Source: Dehalococcoidales bacterium (GTDB taxonomy: Bacteria; Chloroflexota; Dehalococcoidia; Dehalococcoidales; Fen-1064). Taken from it: DNA of 13,494 nt. The stretch's first letter is position 1. Each line of letters starts with the position of its first letter. The DNA is taken from assembly GCA_030667735.1 (NCBI GenBank), contig DAOUVG010000016.1:1-13494 (forward strand). Reading direction: 5' to 3'. The notes beneath the pieces are model-generated. The model saw nothing but the letters and a program-made list of their open reading frames with translations, made no database searches and was not told the DNA's origin. This document shows positions 1 to 6,769 of the stretch, piece by piece. Position numbers and translations under genes: made by a program.

Positions 1-31
1 CCCATATCCCTCCCCCCAATCCGAACGGTTG

Positions 32-40
32 TGCTACAAT
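32..40 (+). promoter_or_regulatory. Extended -10 promoter of dinB, probably giving a leaderless transcript
   Basis: The sequence TGCTACAAT is an extended -10 element (TGN followed by TACAAT at 35-40). Only five bases separate it from the dinB ATG at 46, so transcription should begin at or next to the start codon. There is no good -35 box and no clear Shine-Dalgarno sequence, which fits a leaderless mRNA. A half-conserved LexA/DinR-like sequence at 22-35 overlaps this element. Confidence 0.5.
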
Positions 41-45
41 AGGGC

Positions 46-1263
46 ATGGCCACCAGAACCCTGATGCACATTGACCTCGATGCCTTCTTTGTCTCCGTGG
101 AGCAGGTGCTCAACCCGGAACTGAAGGGCAAGCCGGTGGTCGTCGGCGGGCGACCGGACCGGAGAGGAGTGGTCGCCGCCGCCTCGTACGAGGCACGCGC
201 CTACGGTCTGCACTCCGCCATGCCGCTGGCCACTGCCGTACGCCTCTGTCCCCAGGCCATTTTCATCGAAGGCAGCTTCCCCCGGTACCGGGAGGCCTCC
301 GGTAAATTCATGGCCATTCTTGCCGACTTCTCGCCCTTCCTGGAGCCGCTGGGACTGGATGAGGCCTTCCTGGACGTCACCGGCTTCGAGTCGCTCCACG
401 GCTCCATCCACCGGATGGCGCTGGCAATCAAGCAGCGGGTCAGTGAAGAGCAGGGACTGTGTGCCTCGATAGGCATTGCCGGCTGCAAGGTAGTCGCCAA
501 GGTCGCTTCCGACTTCTCCAAGCCGGATGGTCTCATCGAGGTACCGGCAGGAGAGGAGAGGGCTTTCCTGGCACCTCTGGCTATCGACAAGCTGCCCGGA
601 ATCGGTAAGAAAACAGAACAGAGATTGAGGGGCATCGGAGTGAAGACCATAGGTGAGCTATCACTTGTGCCCCTGAAAGCCCTGAAAAGTCATTTTGGTG
701 CGTCTGGTGAGGTACTACACCACCATTCGAACGGAATCGACAGCCGTAAGGTGTCACCACCGGGCGAAGCCAAGTCCATCAGCCGGGAGACTACTTTCGA
801 CAAAGACCTCTCGGGGCGGCCGATGCTGGAAGCAACCCTGCGCTATCTCAGCGAAAGGGTTGGCAGCGACCTGCGTAATCGTGGCAAGCAGGCGAAGTGC
901 GTGACCTTGAAGCTGCGCTACGCTGATTTCACCACCATTACGCGCAGCTACACCCTGCCACAGACCACCGATGCCGACCAGGCGATATTCGATACCGGTG
1001 TCCAGCTGATGAGGAAGGCCCTCGCTGCGGAAAGGCAACCGGTACGCCTCATCGGCATCGGGGTGTCAAGTCTGGCGGAACCGAGCCGTCAACTGGTGCT
1101 GCTGGAACCTTCCGGCAAGAGGCAGGAGCAGTTGAACCGGGCAATCGACCGCATCCGGGACAGGTACGGCTTCAGCGCCATCCAGACCGGCCGTACCCTG
1201 CGCCTGAGGGACATCTTCCCCCCGAATGACGGTGGGGCTTTCCAGGTAAGGGAAACACAGTAG
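46..1263 (+). CDS. dinB: DNA polymerase IV (Y-family translesion polymerase)
   Basis: This 405-residue protein is a complete Y-family DNA polymerase, which copies past damaged bases at stalled forks with low fidelity. The palm begins with HIDLDAFFVSVE. D10 is the first catalytic metal ligand and F15 sits at the steric-gate position. YEARAYGL (48-55) is the usual incoming-nucleotide motif, and LDEAFLDVT supplies the catalytic pair D105/E106. A helix-hairpin-helix thumb segment (LPGIGKK, from residue 183) is followed by the little-finger domain. QLVLL at 349-353 lies just before the last conserved helix (RAIDRIRDRYG), where many DinB proteins carry their beta-clamp-binding peptide, so I read it as that motif. 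Length is slightly above the E. coli protein because of a 15-residue tail. The ATG at 46 is preferred because the -10 box ends five bases upstream. The gene stands alone; the next gene has its own promoter. Confidence 0.95.
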   Translation: MATRTLMHIDLDAFFVSVEQVLNPELKGKPVVVGGRPDRRGVVAAASYEARAYGLHSAMPLATAVRLCPQAIFIEGSFPRYREASGKFMAILADFSPFLEPLGLDEAFLDVTGFESLHGSIHRMALAIKQRVSEEQGLCASIGIAGCKVVAKVASDFSKPDGLIEVPAGEERAFLAPLAIDKLPGIGKKTEQRLRGIGVKTIGELSLVPLKALKSHFGASGEVLHHHSNGIDSRKVSPPGEAKSISRETTFDKDLSGRPMLEATLRYLSERVGSDLRNRGKQAKCVTLKLRYADFTTITRSYTLPQTTDADQAIFDTGVQLMRKALAAERQPVRLIGIGVSSLAEPSRQLVLLEPSGKRQEQLNRAIDRIRDRYGFSAIQTGRTLRLRDIFPPNDGGAFQVRETQ

Positions 1264-1265
1264 AC

Positions 1266-1294
1266 TTGCCATCCCCGCTACCCTCCCTTATAAT
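1266..1294 (+). promoter_or_regulatory. Sigma-70-type promoter of the Lin0512-ilvE-plsY operon
   Basis: TTGCCA at 1266-1271 (five of six bases of TTGACA) is separated by exactly 17 bp from a perfect TATAAT at 1289-1294. Transcription should start near 1301, about 20 bases before the GTG start at 1322. A strong Shine-Dalgarno sequence, AGGAGG at 1311-1316, lies between. This is the best promoter in the window. It sits directly after the dinB stop codon. Confidence 0.75.
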
Positions 1295-1321
1295 AGACTC
1301 CATCTGCCTCAGGAGGATGTC

Positions 1322-1705
1322 GTGAACAAGAAACGTTTCATCATCGAAATGGGCACCGGGGTCGACCAGCACGGACAAAATATAACCGAAGCCGCATCCA
1401 ACGCCGTCAAAGACGCTGTCACCCGCGTCTGCCTCATCGGCCTGCTGGAACTGGTTGAGGTGAATGACCCCAATAGAATGTACATCGATGTGCTTGTAGC
1501 CTGCCCGCGTCCCGGAGAAGTGGATACCGACGAAGTCCTCAAGGCCCTGCCCTTCGGCCGGAAGGAAATAAAGGTGGTAGAGGGCGGCATGATTGTACAC
1601 GGCCACCAGGCCGCAAGTATGGGAGATAAATCAGACGAAATCATCGTGGCTAACGCCGCCGTCACGGTATGCATTGATGCTGACAGGACCGTTATAAGGA
1701 GCTGA
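1322..1705 (+). CDS. Lin0512-family conserved protein of unknown function
   Basis: This 127-residue protein opens with KRFIIEMGTGVDQHGQN and contains PFGRKEIKVVEGGM (around residues 77-90) and a C-terminal IIVANAAVTVCID strand. I recognise this pattern as the small conserved family named after Listeria Lin0512, whose biochemical role is not established as far as I know. It has no signal peptide or membrane segment, so it should be cytoplasmic. The GTG start at 1322 is fixed by AGGAGG at 1311-1316 with a five-base gap; an ATG at 1317 is in another frame and stops at once. It is the first gene of a run with ilvE (33-nt gap) and plsY, so a role near amino-acid or central metabolism is possible but unproven. 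Confidence 0.75.
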   Translation: MNKKRFIIEMGTGVDQHGQNITEAASNAVKDAVTRVCLIGLLELVEVNDPNRMYIDVLVACPRPGEVDTDEVLKALPFGRKEIKVVEGGMIVHGHQAASMGDKSDEIIVANAAVTVCIDADRTVIRS

Positions 1706-1738
1706 TTCAGCCCAAACACAGGAGAGGAGGCCGTAAAG

Positions 1739-2647
1739 ATGCCATCATATGCCTATTTCCAGGGCCAGATTGTACCCCTCGAGGAAGCTAAAATCAGTGT
1801 CATGACAAACTTCATGCATTACGGCACCGGTGTCTTCGAGGGCATCCGGGGCAACTGGAACAGCGAACACAAGCAGATATATCTGTTCCGCCTCGAGGAG
1901 CATTACCAGCGGATGCTGAATGGCTGCCGTCTACTGAATATCGAGCTGCCCCACACCCTGGACGACCTCTGCCGGATGACGGTGGAGGTAGTGGAGACGT
2001 GTGGCTTCGAGGAGGATGTCTACGTGCGCCCCCTTGCCTACAAGAGCTCCCAAGCTCTGGGGGTGCGCCTCCATGACCTGGACAGTGATTTCCTGATGTT
2101 TGCCTTCCCCTGGGGACGTTACCTGGACACCGACCGTGCCAGGTGCTGCGTCTCTTCATGGCGCTTCCCCGGTGAGGTACCACGCGCCAAGCTTACCGGC
2201 CTCTACGTGACCAACGCCGCCGCCAAGACCGAGGCGATTGAGAACGGTTTCGACGAGGCCATCATGTTGACGCCGAATGGACACGTCGCCGAAGGCAGCG
2301 GTGAGAACCTCTTCCTGGTAATTGATGGCAAGCTGGTGACACCGCCCGGCTCGGATGGCATACTGATTGGCATCACACGGGACGCCACCATTACGCTGGC
2401 TAGGGAGGAACTGGGCATCGAGACAGTAGAAAGGCATATCAGTCGCAATGAGCTTTACACTGCCGACGAGTGCTTCCTGACCGGCACCGCCGCCCATATC
2501 ACCCCCGTCGCCGAAATAGACCGCCGCAAGGTTGCCGACGGCGAAATCGGCAAGGTGACGGCAAAGCTGCAGGAGCTCTACCACGACGTTATTCTGAGCA
2601 ACAACCCGAAGTACGCCGGCTGGTGCACGCCGGTATACAAGAAGTAG
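1739..2647 (+). CDS. ilvE: Branched-chain amino acid aminotransferase (class IV PLP enzyme)
   Basis: This 302-residue fold-type IV aminotransferase exchanges the amino group between glutamate and the keto acids of leucine, isoleucine and valine, using pyridoxal phosphate. HYGTGVFEGIR (27-37) is the family's N-terminal signature. K151 in PRAKLTG is the expected Schiff-base lysine. E185 in AEGSGENLF lies 34 residues later, as in the E. coli enzyme, and should bind the cofactor ring nitrogen. GITRDA and LTGTAAHITPV close the cofactor and substrate site. Two oddities: H253 replaces the usual glutamate of GTAAEITPV, and the loop between SSW and the catalytic lysine appears about three residues shorter than usual. 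AGGAGAGGAGG at 1720-1730, eight bases upstream, supports the ATG at 1739. A D-amino-acid or aminodeoxychorismate-lyase relative is less likely, because length and signatures fit IlvE. It is probably cotranscribed with its neighbours. Confidence 0.9.
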   Translation: MPSYAYFQGQIVPLEEAKISVMTNFMHYGTGVFEGIRGNWNSEHKQIYLFRLEEHYQRMLNGCRLLNIELPHTLDDLCRMTVEVVETCGFEEDVYVRPLAYKSSQALGVRLHDLDSDFLMFAFPWGRYLDTDRARCCVSSWRFPGEVPRAKLTGLYVTNAAAKTEAIENGFDEAIMLTPNGHVAEGSGENLFLVIDGKLVTPPGSDGILIGITRDATITLAREELGIETVERHISRNELYTADECFLTGTAAHITPVAEIDRRKVADGEIGKVTAKLQELYHDVILSNNPKYAGWCTPVYKK

Positions 2648-2668
2648 ATTCTACCTCCGGAGGCCCGC

Positions 2669-3301
2669 ATGATAGTTAATGTGTTTATAACCGGCGTGGT
2701 GGTATTCTTCGTCGGTTACCTGCTGGGCTCGATACCCTCGGCGTACATCTTCACCCGGCTGTCCAGCGGCAAGGATATCCGGAAGCTGGGCGGGGGGAAC
2801 GTCGGCGGGCTGAACACCTTCCGTGAAGTGGGCGCCCTACCTGCCATAGCCGTCGGTATCATAGACTTCGGCAAGGGCGCGGCAGTGGTGGCAATTGCCC
2901 ACTGGTTGCTGAAGGTGGACCCTGTCTACGTCTTCCTGGCGGCGGGGGCGGCAGTGGTGGGGCACAACTGGATGGTCTGGCTGAGATTCAGCGGCGGCAA
3001 GGGCATGGGGGCCACAGTGGGTGCCCTGGCAGTCCTGATGCCGGTCTTCGGTTACCTGACCGGGCTGTGGATTCTGCTCGGCATAATCGCTGTGCTATTT
3101 GCAATCACCCGTAATGTCGCCCTGTCCATGGGAATCGGCCTGGTGGCCCTGCCCTTCATTGCGTGGCTGGGGACACATTCGGGCATGTTTGTCATCTGGT
3201 CGGTGATTGTGGGGCTGATTATTGCGGCAAAGTTTGCGCCCACGGCACTGGGGGTTATAGCTCAGAGTACCGGGATCAGGGACTTCATCCGCGGACAATA
3301 G
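2669..3301 (+). CDS. plsY: Acyl-phosphate:glycerol-3-phosphate acyltransferase PlsY (divergent)
   Basis: This 210-residue, very hydrophobic protein fits PlsY, the integral membrane enzyme that transfers an acyl group from acyl-phosphate to glycerol 3-phosphate in the first step of phospholipid synthesis. The order of motifs is right: GSIPSAY (20-26) at the end of the first membrane helix, a glycine-rich GGGNVGGLN segment (41-49) followed by R52, IDFGKG (65-70), and GHNWMVWLRFSGGKG (98-112). Further hydrophobic stretches lie at about 56-80, 86-100, 115-145, 148-168 and 173-190. The middle motif departs from the usual SGNxGATN: the serine is glycine and Ala-Thr is Gly-Leu. It may therefore be a divergent paralogue. 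GGAGG at 2659-2663, five bases from the ATG, fixes the start. The gene follows ilvE by 21 nt and converges on the aldolase gene 21 nt beyond its stop; I see no convincing terminator between them. Confidence 0.85.
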   Translation: MIVNVFITGVVVFFVGYLLGSIPSAYIFTRLSSGKDIRKLGGGNVGGLNTFREVGALPAIAVGIIDFGKGAAVVAIAHWLLKVDPVYVFLAAGAAVVGHNWMVWLRFSGGKGMGATVGALAVLMPVFGYLTGLWILLGIIAVLFAITRNVALSMGIGLVALPFIAWLGTHSGMFVIWSVIVGLIIAAKFAPTALGVIAQSTGIRDFIRGQ

Positions 3302-3322
3302 GCCGACGGGCTAGCCGGACGG

Positions 3323-3889
3323 TTACTGACCGACGAGGTTCCCCCGCAACATCCTCAACAGGCATATAACCTGACTGCTCTCCTCAAGCATGGTAGTGCA
3401 GTTGTAGGCGTCTTCGAGTAGCTGTCCGACGGCAAAACTGCCATGGCCGTGCACCACCACCACCCGATGTTCATTAAGGGCTTCGGCAATTGTCTCGGCA
3501 AACTCCCCGGATTTGACCACCGTGTTCCAGCCCAGTACGGGAACCCGGCCCACCACTTCAAGGTTCTCGGCGCAATTGGGGACAATCTCAGTGGCCGTAA
3601 GCGATAGGGCGACGGCATGGGGCGGGTGGGCGTGGATAATCGCCTGCGCCGGGGTTAACTGGTAGATGGCACGGTGAACGGCCAGTTCGGACGAAGCCAG
3701 TGGTGTCGAACGGTCATTCTTGCTGACCCCGGTCTCAATCAGGTCGTGTTCCTGGATGCTACCGAGCATGGCACCACGACGGGTGATAACGATGCGGTTC
3801 CTCAACCTGATACTAAGGTTGCCAGTATGGGAAGCGACAATCCCCCTGATAAACAGGTCCCGTCCTACGCTCTGAAACTGACTCAGCAT
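3323..3889 (-). CDS. Class II aldolase/adducin family protein, substrate unknown
   Basis: With the start chosen here this is a 188-residue zinc-dependent class II aldolase/adducin fold, the family of L-fuculose-1-phosphate aldolase and related epimerases and dehydratases. SHTGNLSIR contains the phosphate-binding GNLS (23-26). E68 in SSELAVH is the expected catalytic acid/base. H86 and H88 in IHAHPPHA, with H149 in HGHGSFAVG, are the expected metal ligands, so the site looks complete. The substrate cannot be read from sequence. I prefer the ATG at 3889: it starts where relatives start (MLSQFQSVGRDLF) and has AGGAAGAG upstream. An in-frame ATG at 3976 would add 29 residues. It has no Shine-Dalgarno sequence but sits four bases after a -10 box, so a longer leaderless form is possible. 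It is the last gene of the leftward block but has its own promoter. Confidence 0.85.
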   Translation of the reverse strand: MLSQFQSVGRDLFIRGIVASHTGNLSIRLRNRIVITRRGAMLGSIQEHDLIETGVSKNDRSTPLASSELAVHRAIYQLTPAQAIIHAHPPHAVALSLTATEIVPNCAENLEVVGRVPVLGWNTVVKSGEFAETIAEALNEHRVVVVHGHGSFAVGQLLEDAYNCTTMLEESSQVICLLRMLRGNLVGQ

Positions 3890-3980
3890 CCCTATCTCTT
3901 CCTGAATTAACGCCGATTCCCGTAACGCCCAATCAGACTGCGGGTAGCAGGAGCTTCGCCTGACGAGGCTCACCATGCGT

Positions 3981-4010
3981 AATGTACACCCGTTAACGAA
4001 GGAATGTCAA
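3981..4010 (-). promoter_or_regulatory. Promoter of the class II aldolase gene
   Basis: Read on the - strand, a perfect -35 box TTGACA (4010-4005) and an 18-bp spacer lead to TACATT (3986-3981), four of six bases of the -10 consensus. Transcription should start near 3974. This is either an 85-nt leader for the ATG at 3889 or a nearly leaderless mRNA for the ATG at 3976. Confidence 0.55.
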
Positions 4011-4071
4011 ACCCGCAAGTGCGCGGGGTCCAGAACATACTACACACTTTTCAGGTTACGGGTACGGTGAG

Positions 4072-4115
4072 TATACTGGAGAGATTCTTCACTTCGTTTA
4101 GAATGACCTGGTATA
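4072..4115. repeat. Short dispersed-repeat-like element with nested inverted arms
   Basis: The core GATTCTTCACTTCGTTTAGA, continuing AATGAC (4083-4107), resembles a short intergenic element I recall from several environmental bacteria, of the general form GATTCTTCGCTTCGCTCAGA followed by AATGAC. Within it, ATTCT (4084-4088) pairs with AGAAT (4100-4104). Outside these, TATAC (4072-4076) pairs with GTATA (4111-4115), giving nested arms. It lies between rpsT and the aldolase gene and codes for nothing. Only one copy is in this window, so calling it a repeat rests on recollection. Confidence 0.45.
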
Positions 4116-4142
4116 TCTGTGCGCCACGGGACCTGCTACCGG

Positions 4143-4430
4143 CTATGCGTCGGTTTTCTGCCCGCCCGCCAGAGCCTGGTTCAGTTTTTTCACGAGGCGC
4201 GCTTTCCGCCGGGCGGCGTTGTTAGAATGGATGACACCCTTGGTCACAGCTTTGTCCAGGGAGATGATGGCAACAGCCACAGCTTCCCGGGCGGCCTCAA
4301 ACTCTCCGGTGACGATAAGCCGTCCCGCCCGGACAACATTGCTCCGGCATTGGGTGCGGACCGACCTGTTGCGCTGGCGCCGCTCTTCACTCACGCGCAT
4401 ATGTTTCTTGGCTGACTTGGTGATGGGCAA
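4143..4430 (-). CDS. rpsT: 30S ribosomal protein S20
   Basis: This 95-residue, strongly basic protein begins MPITKSAKKHMRVSEERRQ and continues with alternating basic and alanine-rich helices, including IHSNNAARRKARLVKKLNQ near the end. That is the pattern of bacterial S20, which binds 16S rRNA early in 30S assembly. Length is normal for the family. The start codon is TTG at 4430-4428, fixed by a perfect AGGAGGT (4442-4436) five bases upstream and by the conserved N-terminal MPxxKSAKK. The first ATG would remove ten conserved residues. The gene lies 120 nt downstream of rel on the same strand. I found no good promoter or intrinsic terminator in that gap, so read-through from rel is likely. Confidence 0.95.
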   Translation of the reverse strand: MPITKSAKKHMRVSEERRQRNRSVRTQCRSNVVRAGRLIVTGEFEAAREAVAVAIISLDKAVTKGVIHSNNAARRKARLVKKLNQALAGGQKTDA

Positions 4431-4483
4431 TCTCTACCTCCTCGCTCCTTTGGTTTAACACCTTCCCGATTACGCAGACCTGC

Positions 4484-4495
4484 TCTGATATCAGA
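4484..4495. repeat. 12-bp perfect palindrome in the rel-rpsT spacer
   Basis: TCTGATATCAGA is a perfect palindrome about 40 bp upstream of the rpsT Shine-Dalgarno sequence. It is within the 120-bp gap (4431-4550) that separates rel from rpsT, which otherwise holds no gene and no clear promoter. It could be an operator or an RNA structure in the rpsT leader; it is short enough to be chance. Confidence 0.3.
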
Positions 4496-4550
4496 CCCGA
4501 CCTGGCATCAGGGGTGTTTTTCGGTGGTACTCTCCGGTTGTGGCAGCATT

Positions 4551-6737
4551 TCAGGTCGGTGGGCTGGTCTCAACAGCACCACCTTCGCCTACCCGGGTGA
4601 TATTCAATACACCCCGAATTCTCTCAGCCCTGGACAGGAGCTTGCTCAACTGCGGCAGGTCTCCTATCTCCACGGTAAGGAATATTGAAATCGTCTGGTC
4701 GTTGTTGTAGACCAGGTTCACGGCAACGATGTTGACCTTCTCCTCGGCGACCAGGGTACTGATATCGCGCATCATCCCTACTCTATCCCAGGCGTCCACC
4801 CTGATCTTGACCGGGTGCAGCACACTGGCCTTACCCCATTCCACCGGGACCATTCGTTCTTTTTCCTCTTCATTGACGATGTTGCTGCAATCCTTGCGGT
4901 GAACCGTCACGCCCCGACTCCGCGTGATATAGCCTATAATATCGTCGCCGGGCAGAGGATGACAGCACTGCGCCAGATTGGTGAGCATATCGCCCGCACC
5001 CAGAACATTAACCGCCGAGTCCACGCTCTTTGGTCGCGACGGTTCGATGCCCTTTGGCTCCTGTTCCTCCACATCTAATCTAGCGGTAATCTGGTGAAGG
5101 GTAAGCCCCCCATAGCCGATGGAGTTGTAGAACTCGTCCAGGGTATCGTATTTGAATAGCGCCGCCAGGTTCTCGCGTTCGCTGAACTTCATGCCCAGCT
5201 GCCTCATCAGCTTTTCCAGAAGCTCCCGGCCTCGCTCTACATTTTCCGTCCGCTCCCGCTTCTTGAACCACTGCCGTATCTTCTCCCGGGCGTGAGAAGT
5301 CTTGATGTAGCCCAGGTGAGAGTTCAGCCAGTCCCGGCTCGGTCCGCGGTCTGACTTGACTGTGAGGACCTGGACGATATCACCGTTGTTAAGCTCGTAG
5401 TTCAGCGGCACCATCCGCCCGTTCACCTTGGCGCCAATGCAGCGGTGCCCGAGGTCCGTGTGAATACGGTAGGCGAAATCAAGAGGGGTAGAACCCCTGG
5501 GCAGGTCCTTGATTTCCCCTTTGGGCGTATAGACAAAGACCTGGTCACTGAATACGTCTGTCCTGACCGACTCCAGGAACTCCTCTGCGCCGTGCAGCTC
5601 GCGGTGCCACTCAATCAACTGGCGCAGCCAGCCGACGCCATCCTCGACACCGCTATCCGGCTTGCCGCCCTCTTTATAATGCCAGTGGACCGCCACCCCA
5701 TATTCGGCAACGTGGTGCATTTCATGGGTGCGTATCTGTACCTCCAGAGAGGTAGTGCCGTTACATATCACCGTGGTGTGCAGGGACTGGTATCCATTCG
5801 TTTTGGCAGTAGCTATGTAGTCGTTAAACTGGTCGGGCAGTGGGTGCCACAGGGCATGGACAATGCCCAGGGTAGTGTAGCAGTCGTTCACCGTGTCCAC
5901 CAGCACCCGAAGTGCCAGCAGGTCATGAATATCATCAAAGTCCTTGCCAAGCGCAGCATACCGCTCTATCTTGTGGTGTATGCTATAGAGGTGCTTGGGC
6001 CTGCCAAACACCTCAGCCTTCAGGCCCGCTTGCTCTAACTCCGCGTTCAGTTGTTCCGTCACCTTGGTGATGAACTTCTCCCGGTCGGCACGTTTCTCGG
6101 CCAGCAGGCTGGCAATCTGGTGGTACCTCTCCGGCTCCAGGTAACGGAAACACAGGTCCTCAAGCTGCCACTTCACTTCCCATATCCCCAACCGATGCGC
6201 CAGCGGAGCGTATATCTCCAGGGTCTCGCGCGCGATTCTCTGCTGTTTCTCCGCGTCAAGGGCGTAGAGGGTATGCATGTTATGGAGACGGTCGGCCAGC
6301 TTGATGAAGACCACGCGCAGGTCCTCGGCCATAGCCACGAGCATCCTCCGAAGGTTTTCCGCCTGCGCCGACCCGGTGGCGGTGCCGCCCCGGCGGGCTG
6401 TCTCCTCCAGTGCCTGCCAGGAGATTTTCCCCAGCTTGGTGGTGGCATTAACGAGCTTGGCAACTTCCGAGCCGAATTGGGCCTCGATCTCAGACGTGGG
6501 TATGCCGCAGTTCTCGGTAACATCATGCAGAAGGGCGGCCGCCAGCGAGTTGGCATCCAGTTCCAGCTCTACCAGAATCATGGCTGTCTGTAAGGGATGC
6601 TCGATATAAGGGTCACCCGACTTCCGCATCTGCCCTTCGTGAGCCCGGCTGGCGAATTCGTAGGCCCGCTCGACTATGGCAATCTTGGACGGCGGCAGAT
6701 ACTCTCGAGCCCTGTCTATCAATTGACTGAAAACCAC
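4551..6737 (-). CDS. rel: RelA/SpoT-type (p)ppGpp synthetase/hydrolase
   Basis: This 728-residue long RSH protein makes and degrades the stringent-response alarmone. Domains in order: HD hydrolase (about 20-175; H47, H71, D72 and D149 as Mn ligands), synthetase (about 235-355; GRPKHLYSIHHK, D272 and E332 in LEVQIRT), TGS (about 394-460), helical, zinc-finger-type (CCH 591-593, C617) and ACT (about 640-715). Two signature sites differ. The hydrolase motif reads HDVTEN (71-76) instead of HDVxED. The loop that is RFKD in bifunctional enzymes and EFDD in RelA reads QFND (303-306). The PKPN segment after it is AKTN. All metal ligands remain, so it is probably active, but its balance of activities cannot be assumed. 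The start is GTG at 6737 with GGGGTGA close upstream; an in-frame stop lies just beyond, and a TTG at codon 6 is the alternative. It is divergent from hisS and has its own promoter. Confidence 0.95.
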   Translation of the reverse strand: MVFSQLIDRAREYLPPSKIAIVERAYEFASRAHEGQMRKSGDPYIEHPLQTAMILVELELDANSLAAALLHDVTENCGIPTSEIEAQFGSEVAKLVNATTKLGKISWQALEETARRGGTATGSAQAENLRRMLVAMAEDLRVVFIKLADRLHNMHTLYALDAEKQQRIARETLEIYAPLAHRLGIWEVKWQLEDLCFRYLEPERYHQIASLLAEKRADREKFITKVTEQLNAELEQAGLKAEVFGRPKHLYSIHHKIERYAALGKDFDDIHDLLALRVLVDTVNDCYTTLGIVHALWHPLPDQFNDYIATAKTNGYQSLHTTVICNGTTSLEVQIRTHEMHHVAEYGVAVHWHYKEGGKPDSGVEDGVGWLRQLIEWHRELHGAEEFLESVRTDVFSDQVFVYTPKGEIKDLPRGSTPLDFAYRIHTDLGHRCIGAKVNGRMVPLNYELNNGDIVQVLTVKSDRGPSRDWLNSHLGYIKTSHAREKIRQWFKKRERTENVERGRELLEKLMRQLGMKFSERENLAALFKYDTLDEFYNSIGYGGLTLHQITARLDVEEQEPKGIEPSRPKSVDSAVNVLGAGDMLTNLAQCCHPLPGDDIIGYITRSRGVTVHRKDCSNIVNEEEKERMVPVEWGKASVLHPVKIRVDAWDRVGMMRDISTLVAEEKVNIVAVNLVYNNDQTISIFLTVEIGDLPQLSKLLSRAERIRGVLNITRVGEGGAVETSPPT

Positions 6738-6769
6738 CGGTCACCCCGTTACGCCATTTCCTCATACTA

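Noticed and set aside
3302..3322. GGCTAGCC palindrome between the convergent plsY and aldolase genes as a bidirectional terminator
   Set aside because: The stem is too short and no run of T follows on either strand.
3890..3976. 29-codon N-terminal extension of the class II aldolase
   Set aside because: There is no ribosome binding site at the ATG at 3976, and relatives start near MLSQFQSVGRDLF. It is kept as an alternative because a -10 box ends four bases upstream.
4501..4521. CCTGGCATCAGG followed by a T-run, like a small intrinsic terminator on the + strand
   Set aside because: The stem has only four pairs and no + strand gene ends nearby; on the - strand, where rel and rpsT run, no T-run follows.
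5445..6593. Long + strand open frames opposite rel (about 197 and 180 codons)
   Set aside because: They are antisense shadows of a well-conserved gene with high GC at third positions; they have no recognisable domain and no ribosome binding site.
6613..6765. Leaderless ATG at 6765 just after the rel -10 box
   Set aside because: Its frame differs from rel, and the predicted peptide matches nothing known; rel has its own GTG with a GGGGTGA upstream. I do not call it a gene.
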